A stretch of 64,000 bases of DNA from Acidaminococcaceae bacterium (lineage in GTDB: Bacteria; Bacillota; Negativicutes; Acidaminococcales; Acidaminococcaceae): the NCBI GenBank assembly GCA_944390935.1, contig CALXRU010000003.1, positions 1 to 64,000 of the forward strand. Reading direction: 5' to 3'. This document shows, in pieces, positions 37,701-42,823 of the stretch. The first letter of the stretch is position 1. Every line of letters begins with the position of its first letter. Below the pieces are notes generated by a model that made no database searches, was not told where the DNA came from, and was given only the letters and a program-made list of their open reading frames with translations. Made by a program: the position numbers and the translations under genes.

Positions 37701-40189
37701 GCGTCTTCAACGTCCTGAATCATGTTTTTTATGCGGTTATATTCAAAACGTGTAGAAGCATTTATATCAACGCCATCAGTCGCACTAATAGTTGCTTTAT
37801 GTTCTGTTCCGGCTTCATCAGTTACAGCATCTTCAACCACTACGGAAGAAGAATTATCCATATTATTTACAAGCACAGCCGCATTAAGTGTTGCTTCAGC
37901 AGGGTAATCGTCGTTGTAGGAAGCAGTTGTTCCCGTAGCTGTAATGTGCGCGTCGTCAATTTTGGTCAGCGCATCAATAGCCATTTTACCGCCAGCATTA
38001 AGGCTGGCGTTTTCGCCGATAGTTACATTACTGCCGTGCTTCTGTCCACTATAGGTTACTGTCGCACCGGCTTTAAAGATTTCACTTAATTGTAATCCCT
38101 TTATAGTTTCATCTGTACTTGATAATTTCTCCCCAAGCTTGCTGCTAATTTGCCCTGCAAGTGTGCCAATCCATTCTTTAACTTCGCCCTTTTTCTGTTC
38201 AACATGCCCTGTAACAATCTGACTGGCGGCAGACATATATTTGCCACTGCCTATTGTGCTTTCTGCATTAACATTATCGTCAGTAATGATATTTTCAGCA
38301 TTCACGTTCAAATTGTTGACAGCGCTTAAATTAGTATCAATATTTACATTTGCATTGCTGTTAAAGTCGGTAACATTAACAGCAACTGCCATAGCCGAAG
38401 CTTCAGGCGCTTTAAGAGAGGTACGGGATGTAAAATCGCTGGTAGCATCAGCGTTTACGTTTAAATCTTTGCCTGCTGCGATTTCATTATCTGTGCCGTT
38501 AATTGTTACATTCGCACTATTATCTGCATTGGCAACTGTTACGCCAACAACAAACTGGTTAGCCTCTTTGCCCATCAGGCTCATTTTGTTTTCGGCTTCA
38601 ACCTTCATATCAGCATCAGCATCAATACTGATATCTTTAGCGGCATTTACATTGCCTGCGACAGTAACATTTGCTTTATTGTCAACATCTGTATAAACAA
38701 CTGCCACGGCAGGAACATTAGCACCAGTCGTCCCACCGGCTGTTTTAAATTTTAAGCCTAATGTTGAAGCAGCAGAAGCAGCAAGTGTTTCAGCCTTGGC
38801 ATCAATATCAACATCACCACTTGTACTTTCTACACTGCCAGCAGAAGTAACATTAACATTAGCTTCCGTACCCAGGACGGAATAAGCAGCATCGCCTGCC
38901 AGCGGAGTTCCTGAACTTACAGCAAGCTTTAAGCCATTAATAAAACCACCGCTGTTATCAATATAACGGTTAACGGCTTCTGCCTTAACTGTTACGTCAT
39001 CAACAGCTTTTACAGTCCCACCAATATTAACATCTGCTTTAACTTTAGCCAACTGGGCAACATCATTATTATTAAGTTTATAATCTTTTATAGTTTCATC
39101 ATAATCCGCATTACTATTAATTGCGGTTGCGCTAATATTAATATCACCTTTTTTATCAACAGTTTCAGCACCGGTTTCAACAGTACCGTAAACATCTACT
39201 GAAGCATCAAATTCCTGTTCGATAAAATTGTTTTCTACAGCCTCCGCAATAGACCCAAGTGTCGCACCAACAACCGGTAATTCTTCCAATTTATTTGTTT
39301 TATTTGCACTGTCAACATATGCAGAAAGCACAATATCGCCGCTGCCGGTTTGTTCTACCTTCATTGCAACACCAGTTAAGCCTGCGTCTACACCGCCTTT
39401 GCCATCAGTTCCGTCAATATTTACAATGTTACTAAAATCAGTAATACCGGTTTTAATATAAGCATCTTTTACAATAGCGTCAGCTACTACATCACCAATC
39501 GCACTTTCAGTATTATTTTTGCCAACAGCAATTTTAGCCGCACGCATTTGCACTTCGTTGGTAGCGTTTACCTGGCCGAGCACGGTGATGGTGCCGCTGG
39601 TATTGACAGGAATTGTCTGCCATGCGTTTGCATCTGTTGTAATATTTGTAATATGAGCAAGGTTTTCTTCTGCGGTACCAGCATCAGCAGTTCCGCCCAC
39701 AGTCGTTATGCTATCCATAAACCCAGCCGTCGGCGTCATAACATACAGCGAACCGGTATTGATAACACCGGATTTACCGACAGCCATGCCGTCTTGGCTT
39801 AAGAAGAACAGATTGCCGCCGATTTGGTTGTTTTGAATTGCATTAACAGTACCGTTAATATCAATACGGTCATTTACAAAGTTAACCAAGTTTGCTCTAT
39901 CGGCGCCATCAGGAACTTTAGTATTAAAATACATATTGGCAATATCATTCGCGCTAAGATTAAAATCTTTAAACACGTTAATAGCCGCATTATCTACTAC
40001 TCTATCAGCCCAAATGTTAGTAACATTGCCAATAGTTTCTATTGTTCCATTATTGCCGTTAACTTTATTGATAGAAGTTGCAAAGCCAACAACAGGTTGC
40101 ATAATAAAGCCGGCCGCCGTTACGGCAGAGATGATTTTCTGGCTTAAGGTATATTTACTTTTGCGGTTAAATTTTCTCTTGCTGCTCAT
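22775..40189 (-). CDS. Giant filamentous adhesin (TpsA, LktA/FHA-like), 5,804 residues
   Basis: An unbroken 17.4-kb frame encoding a two-partner secretion exoprotein. Residues 1 to about 37 form an extended signal (basic MSSKRKFNRKSKYTLSQK, hydrophobic core, end GFA). Residues about 40-190 look like the TPS haemagglutination domain needed for recognition by TpsB (GGNLFFLSQDGMAVGKSGVINTGSLYVM). The bulk is parallel beta-helix sequence. It includes a long array of units of about 70 residues with a Gly/Ala-rich core of the form AGSGAGVGAGIAVN, densest near residues 1700-2750, and later short 'DGNI-VSTANGSITTGG' rungs. Four charged, probably helical inserts lie near 806-935, 3574-3618, 3800-3905 and 4520-4790. 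There is no autotransporter barrel or sortase motif; the C-terminus is aromatic and acidic. The closest known type is the LktA-family adhesins of fusobacteria and Negativicutes. GGGAGG precedes the ATG. Confidence 0.92.
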   Translation of the reverse strand: MSSKRKFNRKSKYTLSQKIISAVTAAGFIMQPVVGFATSINKVNGNNGTIETIGNVTNIWADRVVDNAAINVFKDFNLSANDIANMYFNTKVPDGADRANLVNFVNDRIDINGTVNAIQNNQIGGNLFFLSQDGMAVGKSGVINTGSLYVMTPTAGFMDSITTVGGTADAGTAEENLAHITNITTDANAWQTIPVNTSGTITVLGQVNATNEVQMRAAKIAVGKNNTESAIGDVVADAIVKDAYIKTGITDFSNIVNIDGTDGKGGVDAGLTGVAMKVEQTGSGDIVLSAYVDSANKTNKLEELPVVGATLGSIAEAVENNFIEQEFDASVDVYGTVETGAETVDKKGDINISATAINSNADYDETIKDYKLNNNDVAQLAKVKADVNIGGTVKAVDDVTVKAEAVNRYIDNSGGFINGLKLAVSSGTPLAGDAAYSVLGTEANVNVTSAGSVESTSGDVDIDAKAETLAASAASTLGLKFKTAGGTTGANVPAVAVVYTDVDNKANVTVAGNVNAAKDISIDADADMKVEAENKMSLMGKEANQFVVGVTVANADNSANVTINGTDNEIAAGKDLNVNADATSDFTSRTSLKAPEASAMAVAVNVTDFNSNANVNIDTNLSAVNNLNVNAENIITDDNVNAESTIGSGKYMSAASQIVTGHVEQKKGEVKEWIGTLAGQISSKLGEKLSSTDETIKGLQLSEIFKAGATVTYSGQKHGSNVTIGENASLNAGGKMAIDALTKIDDAHITATGTTASYNDDYPAEATLNAAVLVNNMDNSSSVVVEDAVTDEAGTEHKATISATDGVDINASTRFEYNRIKNMIQDVEDAAAQIRNAVIGLDGAIKSDFDKFLDNLDKQIGAWESAFKTADETLATSDSGVLKISEAVTAGLKVLTALNKLNTMLDGNEGGQVAADVKAKIQGASDILTGALAFADPNSYGNFAAASASKGSSGDTSDIAGHHPSAINGAGTVMVNTIDSVSKVEIGSNSEINSNGKVNLNAENYMKDVNLGGLNTVPLTNSGGGTVASIGATVNYSDFNTDTIVAVNDGASINGGDINIAGSNEIDHVSVAGGAGMGPSDETASNNVILNGMISLVNGSSDILTVVDDGASLTAEPKQYTETVEDGSTEETKTSNISISGHNNTNIVNVAAGLNLGSGSGAIGMGLAYNDFAVKNIAGVTDISEQIKALYTIEEHYTDENGEDAVRYVIDKVSNDYTNPKADDGSISAYGFNVDAATEGSIQSVSVAASASKNDDTGETSFFGRIKGGIRKLENSLLGDGGKLDTVTGNIFGTESGKANNFFNMGKNTHGGNGGIKINNESSGKGGFMPSFSIAGSGSVSMNMLDNATQAIVDNAKITMNGKGDVNVTARDTAYAGAYSGAAALQWKSGGSASDKSVGFSGAAGVNDITNKVNAVIKNTAITNAGELNTMALSGGEQLALGLGLNVAKSGNTSGYSGNAAVSVNLIDHDVEALHENNTVQDTGDINVAAYARDIENTGGGSLSAGQQKVGIGASVGVAMLNNNISAGIKGGSYTNVGSIEVDALNALKNITVGVAAGLSVASGSGTGATVEGAGVYNEVHNTTNAFIEGSKDNKVVIRTVDGGSVNVVAQDVAIDASLLNEVNDNEGSETKIADYEQALNELADGEAEIKNRMGEDFDITGSNELNSIDMSDAVNELNKNKQDNEEKETVNLNKDGGSSIITVAAGLAGSTNKGAGGAAVAITDIENTYTAKIDYADITAETISADAGSNSNIVTVAGGIAAASKGSGVGSVSWNDVVNTANVDIFNSTVNAQSTTAKANNTAQIVSVGGQISGAGKAAVGATLSYVGLDNSTNVNITGTEFDERTKDAGTSVTAEANNTSDSYNIGAGVSAGGTASVSGTVVVTQTKGTAGAVMDAVEINNAKKVTASAVDDTDILSVIGGINIGGKVAAGAGVAYTEIGDVSTNPDNGQYVTAEINNSTINADGAGSTVEVKAKDEAQVINVAIGVGGAGNVAVQGASATTLINKTTSAEITDTNIDENGGTSANVTVEAQNDSEITSSADVAAAAGSGAGVGAGIAVNRIIQQTNAAVNGGTMNVNNLTVNANATPQITNIGVGIGVAGSGAGVTGSVAVNMIQNDVIAHIGSGANIVADGSIGVVGTSDEQIANYAGQASVAGTGAAVGLSVSYNELTGNTTAIIDGDTTSVSASGKGYALKVKDSVDDNSILDNVVDKNTFDSQNTLGDVRIESEYKGVAVSASSTHAIKSFIINGGVAGTGAAVNGTVNVNQIGGSTKAAITGADINTAGTASDVNVIAHDYTNSAGMVGTASIAGTGAGVGLGSDTNTVSREVTAEVSGKDGNNKNTINAAGFNVEAEAKQGISSLTVSAAGAGIGAGVSNATSVALLNGKTTAKVNNANITASSMNVTANHTGKLNTMGTVLGAGGLGAGVGVGVSVLNEDSITTADVSSSDITINNAESSDNNINITAANTTKVNYQLYSVGGALAGVAGAIGVSNVNSKVNTNVANVAMNGSEADDINIGAENTIDFTNTSGSGAGGAVGVGVGVAVNTIDSRVTTTVDDAELNAANDINVTANETRKVKQEAVNAGAGAVAGGANVMITNVGSAVADSYGSGLQTDDNGKVEDGSGINTNTIFDEANKAVAGNKLKDDYTYGVKVNDVPEVTAEKGADNASVVEVKINNSNLNAGNKVTAEAVADTNVTMDAVQASGGAYISASGTVGILDVNRNSVVNISNNTKITAQDLAVSTTQKGASELDIYQGNVGGKASIGAAYGSASSSGVNNISVKDSEFDIGGKVDINANDESKTAVNAIGVTLAGGGAASVIVAQGSNDSSTNINVNDTDINAGEDIDIHAERQAKDEKGNKVDSLSVSAKAASGGLMFASAGVAATADELGKVGVTVMGGSNFTAGKVINITALNAPSVSATTGSLSASMVASGAITVAEANIGKHIEPEDKENENKEDNGHLKTFVNITEGNSFTAKSLTAEARADAAQNVKMEGLSLSASLLPNGALQANTGGAEVYSDVEVNVANNVFKGSDTEAAANGIDLDISGVNSVDQKVNASGISVSTVFASGTNIADSSAQLSTQVQVDGPSEDSEINNVDLNASSYAKVDTDANGYGGAIADVSPYAAKVNNNYTADTDVKIGGDWNTAGSFTAQAVNGMDIDLVSDAVRAAVIGGSGTWLANTINNAANVTVDGATITTGGAQNYTAQNTVDYNGTINGSGYGGINVNATDYSDDLDFSAGVDIKESTLHGAGDGGSITAFANTQGNITTKNSLKSAGVIPVALAFSDHAIDYDNRVNVVNSDLTTDKADADITLAATDDTDVELETIADTQGGVAGAASAEASNAFNRGNKINIDADSDLLSTKDINLYAGADANGTKSSLNLQVLADAYNKTAIPVYTDPTVNNSMTQSNQIELAGNAESVRHINASAAKGFTTVTESAKEYKVWTGTGGEGNVASTALGDQIKNETADNYINVTGTAKAGVHNKLDITIDGHSSTAAQPTYEERPLIGSDGKPVLDDEGNPVMEEVLVDKGDVSYKDVIITVDDGEETDWFNKNQITPDNLVVVNGLMERYNQVMEYLAAYAEGSEAYEAYEKEKNLLLTEMLKAGLAERDGNNNIVPLDYIDVPAISLPDIVVSGGNINLETDTLKGSGEITAQGAPQISITNNSDLYLKVQDVTISDNGGNVYLTGNKTFTGKWQEDGTSANTPTITIHGGSGDESQFTQYGNQHPQADIGIFGDITNTAGDVKIINDNYSILVDGNVSGRNIQITATRGNVTQQSSSGVLNVGNDPITKLQFSEAVAEKIQKYLHSLKQDGSKEFKDYTAYLDWLINTVGITLSELGYAGDVNNITGYTKTWNEVLSAVAQKEGLSNTAANTFMEEKKTEGFNAYVSYLNELGIGYKYNAATLNATISEESAGILAGGNIYIDAVNVNIGGLIQSGYGAYSTKLTADDNAKVEDLDKEWQANKVVLTDNDVLGNSKYLINGGGEVYNTDTHVWDYEVKVYYNPSTGQLITESVRPEGGNIQISGKVSSTGGGRIMAMDGTSNVNINTAAVDKDVKVNSITVNDITGLISITDKNVTEDSAGKKVDGWVTEYKNGQWREYAYGTDASSIAWQTGVKDAYKPVEGTQFAWTGGASGEVIREKHYTEDFLFWGALSYNTSEALLDHLEQIGVDVEGTVISSGSSEDPTPMKDGSLITDGYKGGGNMFRIDWTYTNPQNQEEVKATDPTVKKKYDGVAGKIFGYGEYTYTWTETTGDQMASTTGIKADNTIQIGFLGNGEGNGDITVNSGKDMLLNGNISNATVVNDNNDFEGKGSVNLTSNNGSVSAIGSANINSDDVNIRAATGVNVNHSAIGNSANINIATDSGDIKFVSAGGDLNVEQAVTGGINAIDATTGSVYLEAQGNLIDAAYVVNGDYAVKGQRIDLISNTGNIGALNDDGTVVNAFRVLGGSELYSSDTMASSVNAQAKGDIVLTQVDGNMRLGTIVSEDGDAVLTVNNGSFVDAHPSENNDNSSAQDKIDRWIEAGLISAQDDANSSANAAKEAKEERMEALDSKADALAYDAIYDDVIKPAVEKYQEAADAFAKDETIVAAQQKLQDALLEAGDNQEAIAAANAEYQQVVDNYFAGTGFNETEQNFIADNDTAAATQYVFDNSKADTVGNYKDAAGKLADAFANNADLQAAKDTYLNSYKEASAAYSAEVAAAEAAGASDAEIAAIGEKYQAQYEVITNEYLAAQAEVYGDSFTAEEQQLISSYAEVDVDESNYGWSKNQLLYAIQDSVLNAEPGKDVLTVETPNVTANNITLNAANGGVGIDGEAKVIDYANLNDEANLKLLAQAKAGDLTWHEDTKQVEIRQQQAITVSVKKQDDNSYGKVNVTGRDNVYLAGVKDTQLNITGVDTDGNIRLQGDEGINVSGMLSGEDLTLTGGSGDIMGNDVINDVGYIKTDVTGNVYANADGDINIHHIGGTDDAGDIVDLKLLAISTNKVANLKAKNSILMYTDPNTEAQGRINADIVNLTAGGSIGKADNAVRIINDGAVVNADAEKGIYLSGEGSNGELVLGTIEGASLAVDSVSSVSIGKDAAEDEEAVEGNIKVDGDVSLSADAGSVTEADNSVITANNVNALATGNILLGSEANKVDSFVVNGLGADNSLNGSVELAGSKDSGFAADLNGITVNNGGVTVTNYAENGTLNISGGSVKTTDAEKGSVTFSSEGSITADTTVNSAADIVMDADGAITNNGALTAQNNVNVNTTEGAIEIGGSVTATDNDVNITTGSGAISTTGAISGGTNVKVDAGTTGTIDLGGDVTAEGGDVDVTTDDGYIKTTGAVTANNDVNVDTLNGLINLGGLVDAETGFVNVSTANGSITTGGYVSGHKDVMLNSDGGDITVGGYTESETQNVTATVKGDGNISFAGTVSANGDVEAEVTGEGNITTGTGAEVSGTDISFTTYEGNITTGSDLTADKNVDLNVNTGNITFGGDVTANDGNITIDIEHDGYLKDAEGMDNTLAAYGPEGSETAGNIIITTGGAGDVDLYDLYATNAARIDIADGSLTLHEINGELVAMQLRTEGKDMNVENIVAGTQIVLTGSDMTLDQISQRPDADGMLVITPDNAEADKPIDNFTIGDIKTNSDSGIRFDRLWVNNSDIHISEGQLWFDKLYVEDNAHFSNDEMTAAIYGKPPLRDGSDSVYWINTEENRPESSLDMWLNGTGDWMYLRFTDDHIQESNGILLTLDEYDYVYDQRFTAEDHLRWQHGRYLDEDWKQAYGYGLSLHDRYGLIDYQNFTEENAGEDEIAVEA

Positions 40190-40204
40190 AAGCCCGTCCT
40201 CCCG

Positions 40205-41875
40205 TTAAAACTGACCGTTAAGCATAAAGTGTATGCGGGTCTTATCTACTTCTTCGCCGTTAATGTCACGCATCAGCGGTACGCCGAGCGTTAAGCTTGT
40301 ATATATCTTGCGGTCGATAGTGCTTTTAATGCCCACGCCGGTGCCTGCCAGCACATGGTCGTCAAAAGCGCTGTCGCCGTAAACTGCACCGTAGTCAAAA
40401 AAGCAAAATGCCGATGTAGTTCTGGCTTTATCCAGCGGCACGCTGTATTCCAAACTTGCACTGTAGCCGCTGTCGCCGCCAAGGAAGCTTTCCTCGTAGC
40501 CGCGCACGCTGTACATGCCGCCAATGTAAAACTGTTCGGCGCTCAGCAGGTAGTCGTCCGCGCTCCACTGCGCGTCAAGCCTTGCGCTTAACATCTGCCC
40601 GGCATTGTACATTTTTTGCCAGAAGCCGTTAAAAAAGTATTTGGTAAAATTGTCCGTTTCGCCGTCAATGGTTTCGCCGTCGCCGAAGCGGATATTATGT
40701 TTTTGGTAAATTAAGCTGCTTGTGCCGTAGTTTGTCATGCTGAAGCCTGCGGTGTAGCTTTTTACCGTGTCATCCACCCAGTGGATGCCCAAAAAATCGG
40801 TCTGCGAATTCTGGTAGCCGTAATCCAAAGTTGCTTCCGTACGCAGGGTATCCGTAACCACCAGCGGCTGAATAAGCGAAACTCCATATGCATTGGAATG
40901 GCCTTTAATGTCCAAATCTTCCAGTTCGCCATCCGTAATTTTTACGCTGTTGGTGCTGTAAGTAATGCCCAGTTTGGTTCCGCTGCGCCCGACGGGCACG
41001 GTGTACATGGCGCTGAACGATTTTGTTCCGTCGCTGCGCATGCCGCTCATCGTCAGCATATCGCGCCTGCCGGTTAAGCTGCGGTCGGTCCAGAACAGGC
41101 CTTCGCGCCATTCGCCGCTTGATTCGCTGCCGGCGTTATCTACATATACGTTTACATAATTTTTTTGCGGCTCATAAGCCGAGATAACATAATCCGTCGT
41201 GCCGGGTTCTTCGCCCGCGTGCATGGTTATGCGCAGCTGCACGTCGTTGGTGGCGTTAAAACGCAGCAGGTCGTCGTTCAAATCGTTGACGTTGTTAATT
41301 TCGCCGCGGTTTAAGCCGATGCGCCCGGCTATGTAATCCTCGCGCGTGCTGTCGTTGCCCGCGATATGGACGTTGCCGGTTTTGCCTTCGATAATTTTAA
41401 GTTCTACCACGCCGCCTTTAATGGTTTGCGGCGGCAGGTAAGCGCGGCAGGTTAAGTAGCCTTTCTGCTGGTACAAATCGTTAATTTTGTTTACGATGTC
41501 GTACAGGTTTTGCAGCGTAATTTCCTGCCCGATATATTGAGAGGTTATGGCGCTTATTTCTTCCGCCGTCAGCACCTTGCTTTGTTCGATTTTAATATCG
41601 TTAAGCACAAATTTAACGGTGCTTTCGGCTGCCTGCTGGTCCTGTGCCGCTTCGCCTTCAACCTCGGCGCGCTGTTTGGCGCGGTCTTCGGCAATCTGGC
41701 GGGCAACGCGCTGGCGTTCCATGTATTCGCGCGTGCGGTTAAGCTGCACGCCCGGGTCATTGGTGCCGTACTGCGGCGGCGGGTTGTTAACGTCATAAGC
41801 ATAAGCCGCCGGTGCGGTGATAATGCCTGCCAGCAACAGGCCGGTAATTATTTTTGCAACTTTTCTGGTAGCCAT
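40205..41875 (-). CDS. TpsB outer-membrane transporter (FhaC/ShlB-like)
   Basis: A 556-residue two-partner secretion translocator. A Sec signal peptide (cut near AAYAYD, residue 26) is followed by a charged linker and helix, a POTRA region (about 88-240, including LNDIKIEQSKVL and GYLTCRAYLPPQ) and a 16-strand-type barrel. The barrel's lid-loop motif is VRGYEE (Val457-Tyr460), invariant in this family, and the last residue is Phe, as in BamA-inserted barrels. It should secrete the 5,804-residue protein encoded 15 bases downstream. The gene proves that the organism has an outer membrane. Confidence 0.94.
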   Translation of the reverse strand: MATRKVAKIITGLLLAGIITAPAAYAYDVNNPPPQYGTNDPGVQLNRTREYMERQRVARQIAEDRAKQRAEVEGEAAQDQQAAESTVKFVLNDIKIEQSKVLTAEEISAITSQYIGQEITLQNLYDIVNKINDLYQQKGYLTCRAYLPPQTIKGGVVELKIIEGKTGNVHIAGNDSTREDYIAGRIGLNRGEINNVNDLNDDLLRFNATNDVQLRITMHAGEEPGTTDYVISAYEPQKNYVNVYVDNAGSESSGEWREGLFWTDRSLTGRRDMLTMSGMRSDGTKSFSAMYTVPVGRSGTKLGITYSTNSVKITDGELEDLDIKGHSNAYGVSLIQPLVVTDTLRTEATLDYGYQNSQTDFLGIHWVDDTVKSYTAGFSMTNYGTSSLIYQKHNIRFGDGETIDGETDNFTKYFFNGFWQKMYNAGQMLSARLDAQWSADDYLLSAEQFYIGGMYSVRGYEESFLGGDSGYSASLEYSVPLDKARTTSAFCFFDYGAVYGDSAFDDHVLAGTGVGIKSTIDRKIYTSLTLGVPLMRDINGEEVDKTRIHFMLNGQF

Positions 41876-41977
41876 AGCCGTACCTCTTTTCTATCAGTTT
41901 TACTGATTTAGCAATTTAATTTTTTGCGTAGCAATCCATTATTATTCATATTAATTTTAGCATATTTGCTTTTGACA

Positions 41978-42002
41978 AAGTGCAAATGTTTTATTTGCAC
42001 TT
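41978..42002. promoter_or_regulatory. Perfect inverted repeat between divergent tpsB and regulator genes
   Basis: AAGTGCAAAT (41978-41987) and ATTTGCACTT (41993-42002) form a 10-bp perfect palindrome with a five-base centre. It lies in the 235-base divergent gap, overlapping a plus-strand TTGACA (41972-41977) and TTGCAC/TTGTCA-like -35 candidates on the minus strand. There is no T-run, so an operator is more likely than a terminator. The natural candidate binder is the OmpR-type regulator encoded at 42110. Confidence 0.6.
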
Positions 42003-42109
42003 TTATGGCGTAACAATTGTTTACAAAATTAAACAAAATGTATTAAACTATATATGAAATGATTTATTTGCATTGTTTTGGATTTTGATTATAAACAGGG
42101 AGTTAAAAC

Positions 42110-42823
42110 ATGAACAACGTCATTGCCCTTACCAATGACAGCAAAATATTTAGCGATTTATTTTATTACAGCACTTTGTACGGCTACCGTTTTAAAATTA
42201 CCGGCAGCACGGAGGAAGCACTGGCATATTTTGTGCAGCAGCGCACGTCTTTATTTGTGGTGGATTGCTCCGACACGGAGCAGCGCTTTTTAAAATTTGC
42301 GCGCCAGCTCGCGCCCGGTCTTGCCGTGATGGCAATATGTGGCGGGGGGGTGGACGAAGAACCTGCCATACAGGCTTTTAAAAACGGAGCGGACAGCGTT
42401 TTGCGTTTGCCCTGCGGCAGCCGCGAATTTTATTACCGCCTGCGCAATTTTTTGAGGCTGCTTAATTTAAACACCGGTCAGGAAAGCGTGCAGTTTATCA
42501 CGCTGGGGCCGCTTAAAATTTACCCGCAGAACAACCAGGTAATACTTGGCGACGATTTTGTGCCGCTGACATCGACGGAGTTTAAACTGCTGATGCTGTT
42601 TATTAACAAGCTTAACCAGCAGGTAAGCCTTGAAGAATTATACCGGCTGATGTACGAAACGGACGAACTGCAATACACCAGCCGTGTGCTGGGCGTACAC
42701 ATCAGCAAACTGCGGCGCAAACTTAAACTGGCAGACATAGAGGAACTTGATTTGAAAAATATCCACGGCAAGGGCTATTGCCTAACCTATACGGGCGGCA
42801 ACCGGAACGGAGATGACTTATGA
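42110..42823 (+). CDS. OmpR-type winged-helix regulator with degenerate receiver
   Basis: A 237-residue protein with a receiver-like N-domain (about 1-118) and a Trans_reg_C winged helix (about 130-228; LTSTEFKLLMLFI, VSLEELYRLMY, VLGVHISKLRRKL, IHGKGYCL). A possible phospho-acceptor Asp52 lies in FVVDCSD. The second acidic residue of the N-terminal pair is missing and the usual Lys-Pro is replaced by LRLPCG, so normal phosphotransfer is doubtful. GGGAG precedes the ATG. It is divergent from tpsB and overlaps the next gene by ATGA. It carries a run of seven G at 42344-42350 within codons 77-81. A role in adhesin control is inferred from position. Confidence 0.82.
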   Translation: MNNVIALTNDSKIFSDLFYYSTLYGYRFKITGSTEEALAYFVQQRTSLFVVDCSDTEQRFLKFARQLAPGLAVMAICGGGVDEEPAIQAFKNGADSVLRLPCGSREFYYRLRNFLRLLNLNTGQESVQFITLGPLKIYPQNNQVILGDDFVPLTSTEFKLLMLFINKLNQQVSLEELYRLMYETDELQYTSRVLGVHISKLRRKLKLADIEELDLKNIHGKGYCLTYTGGNRNGDDL

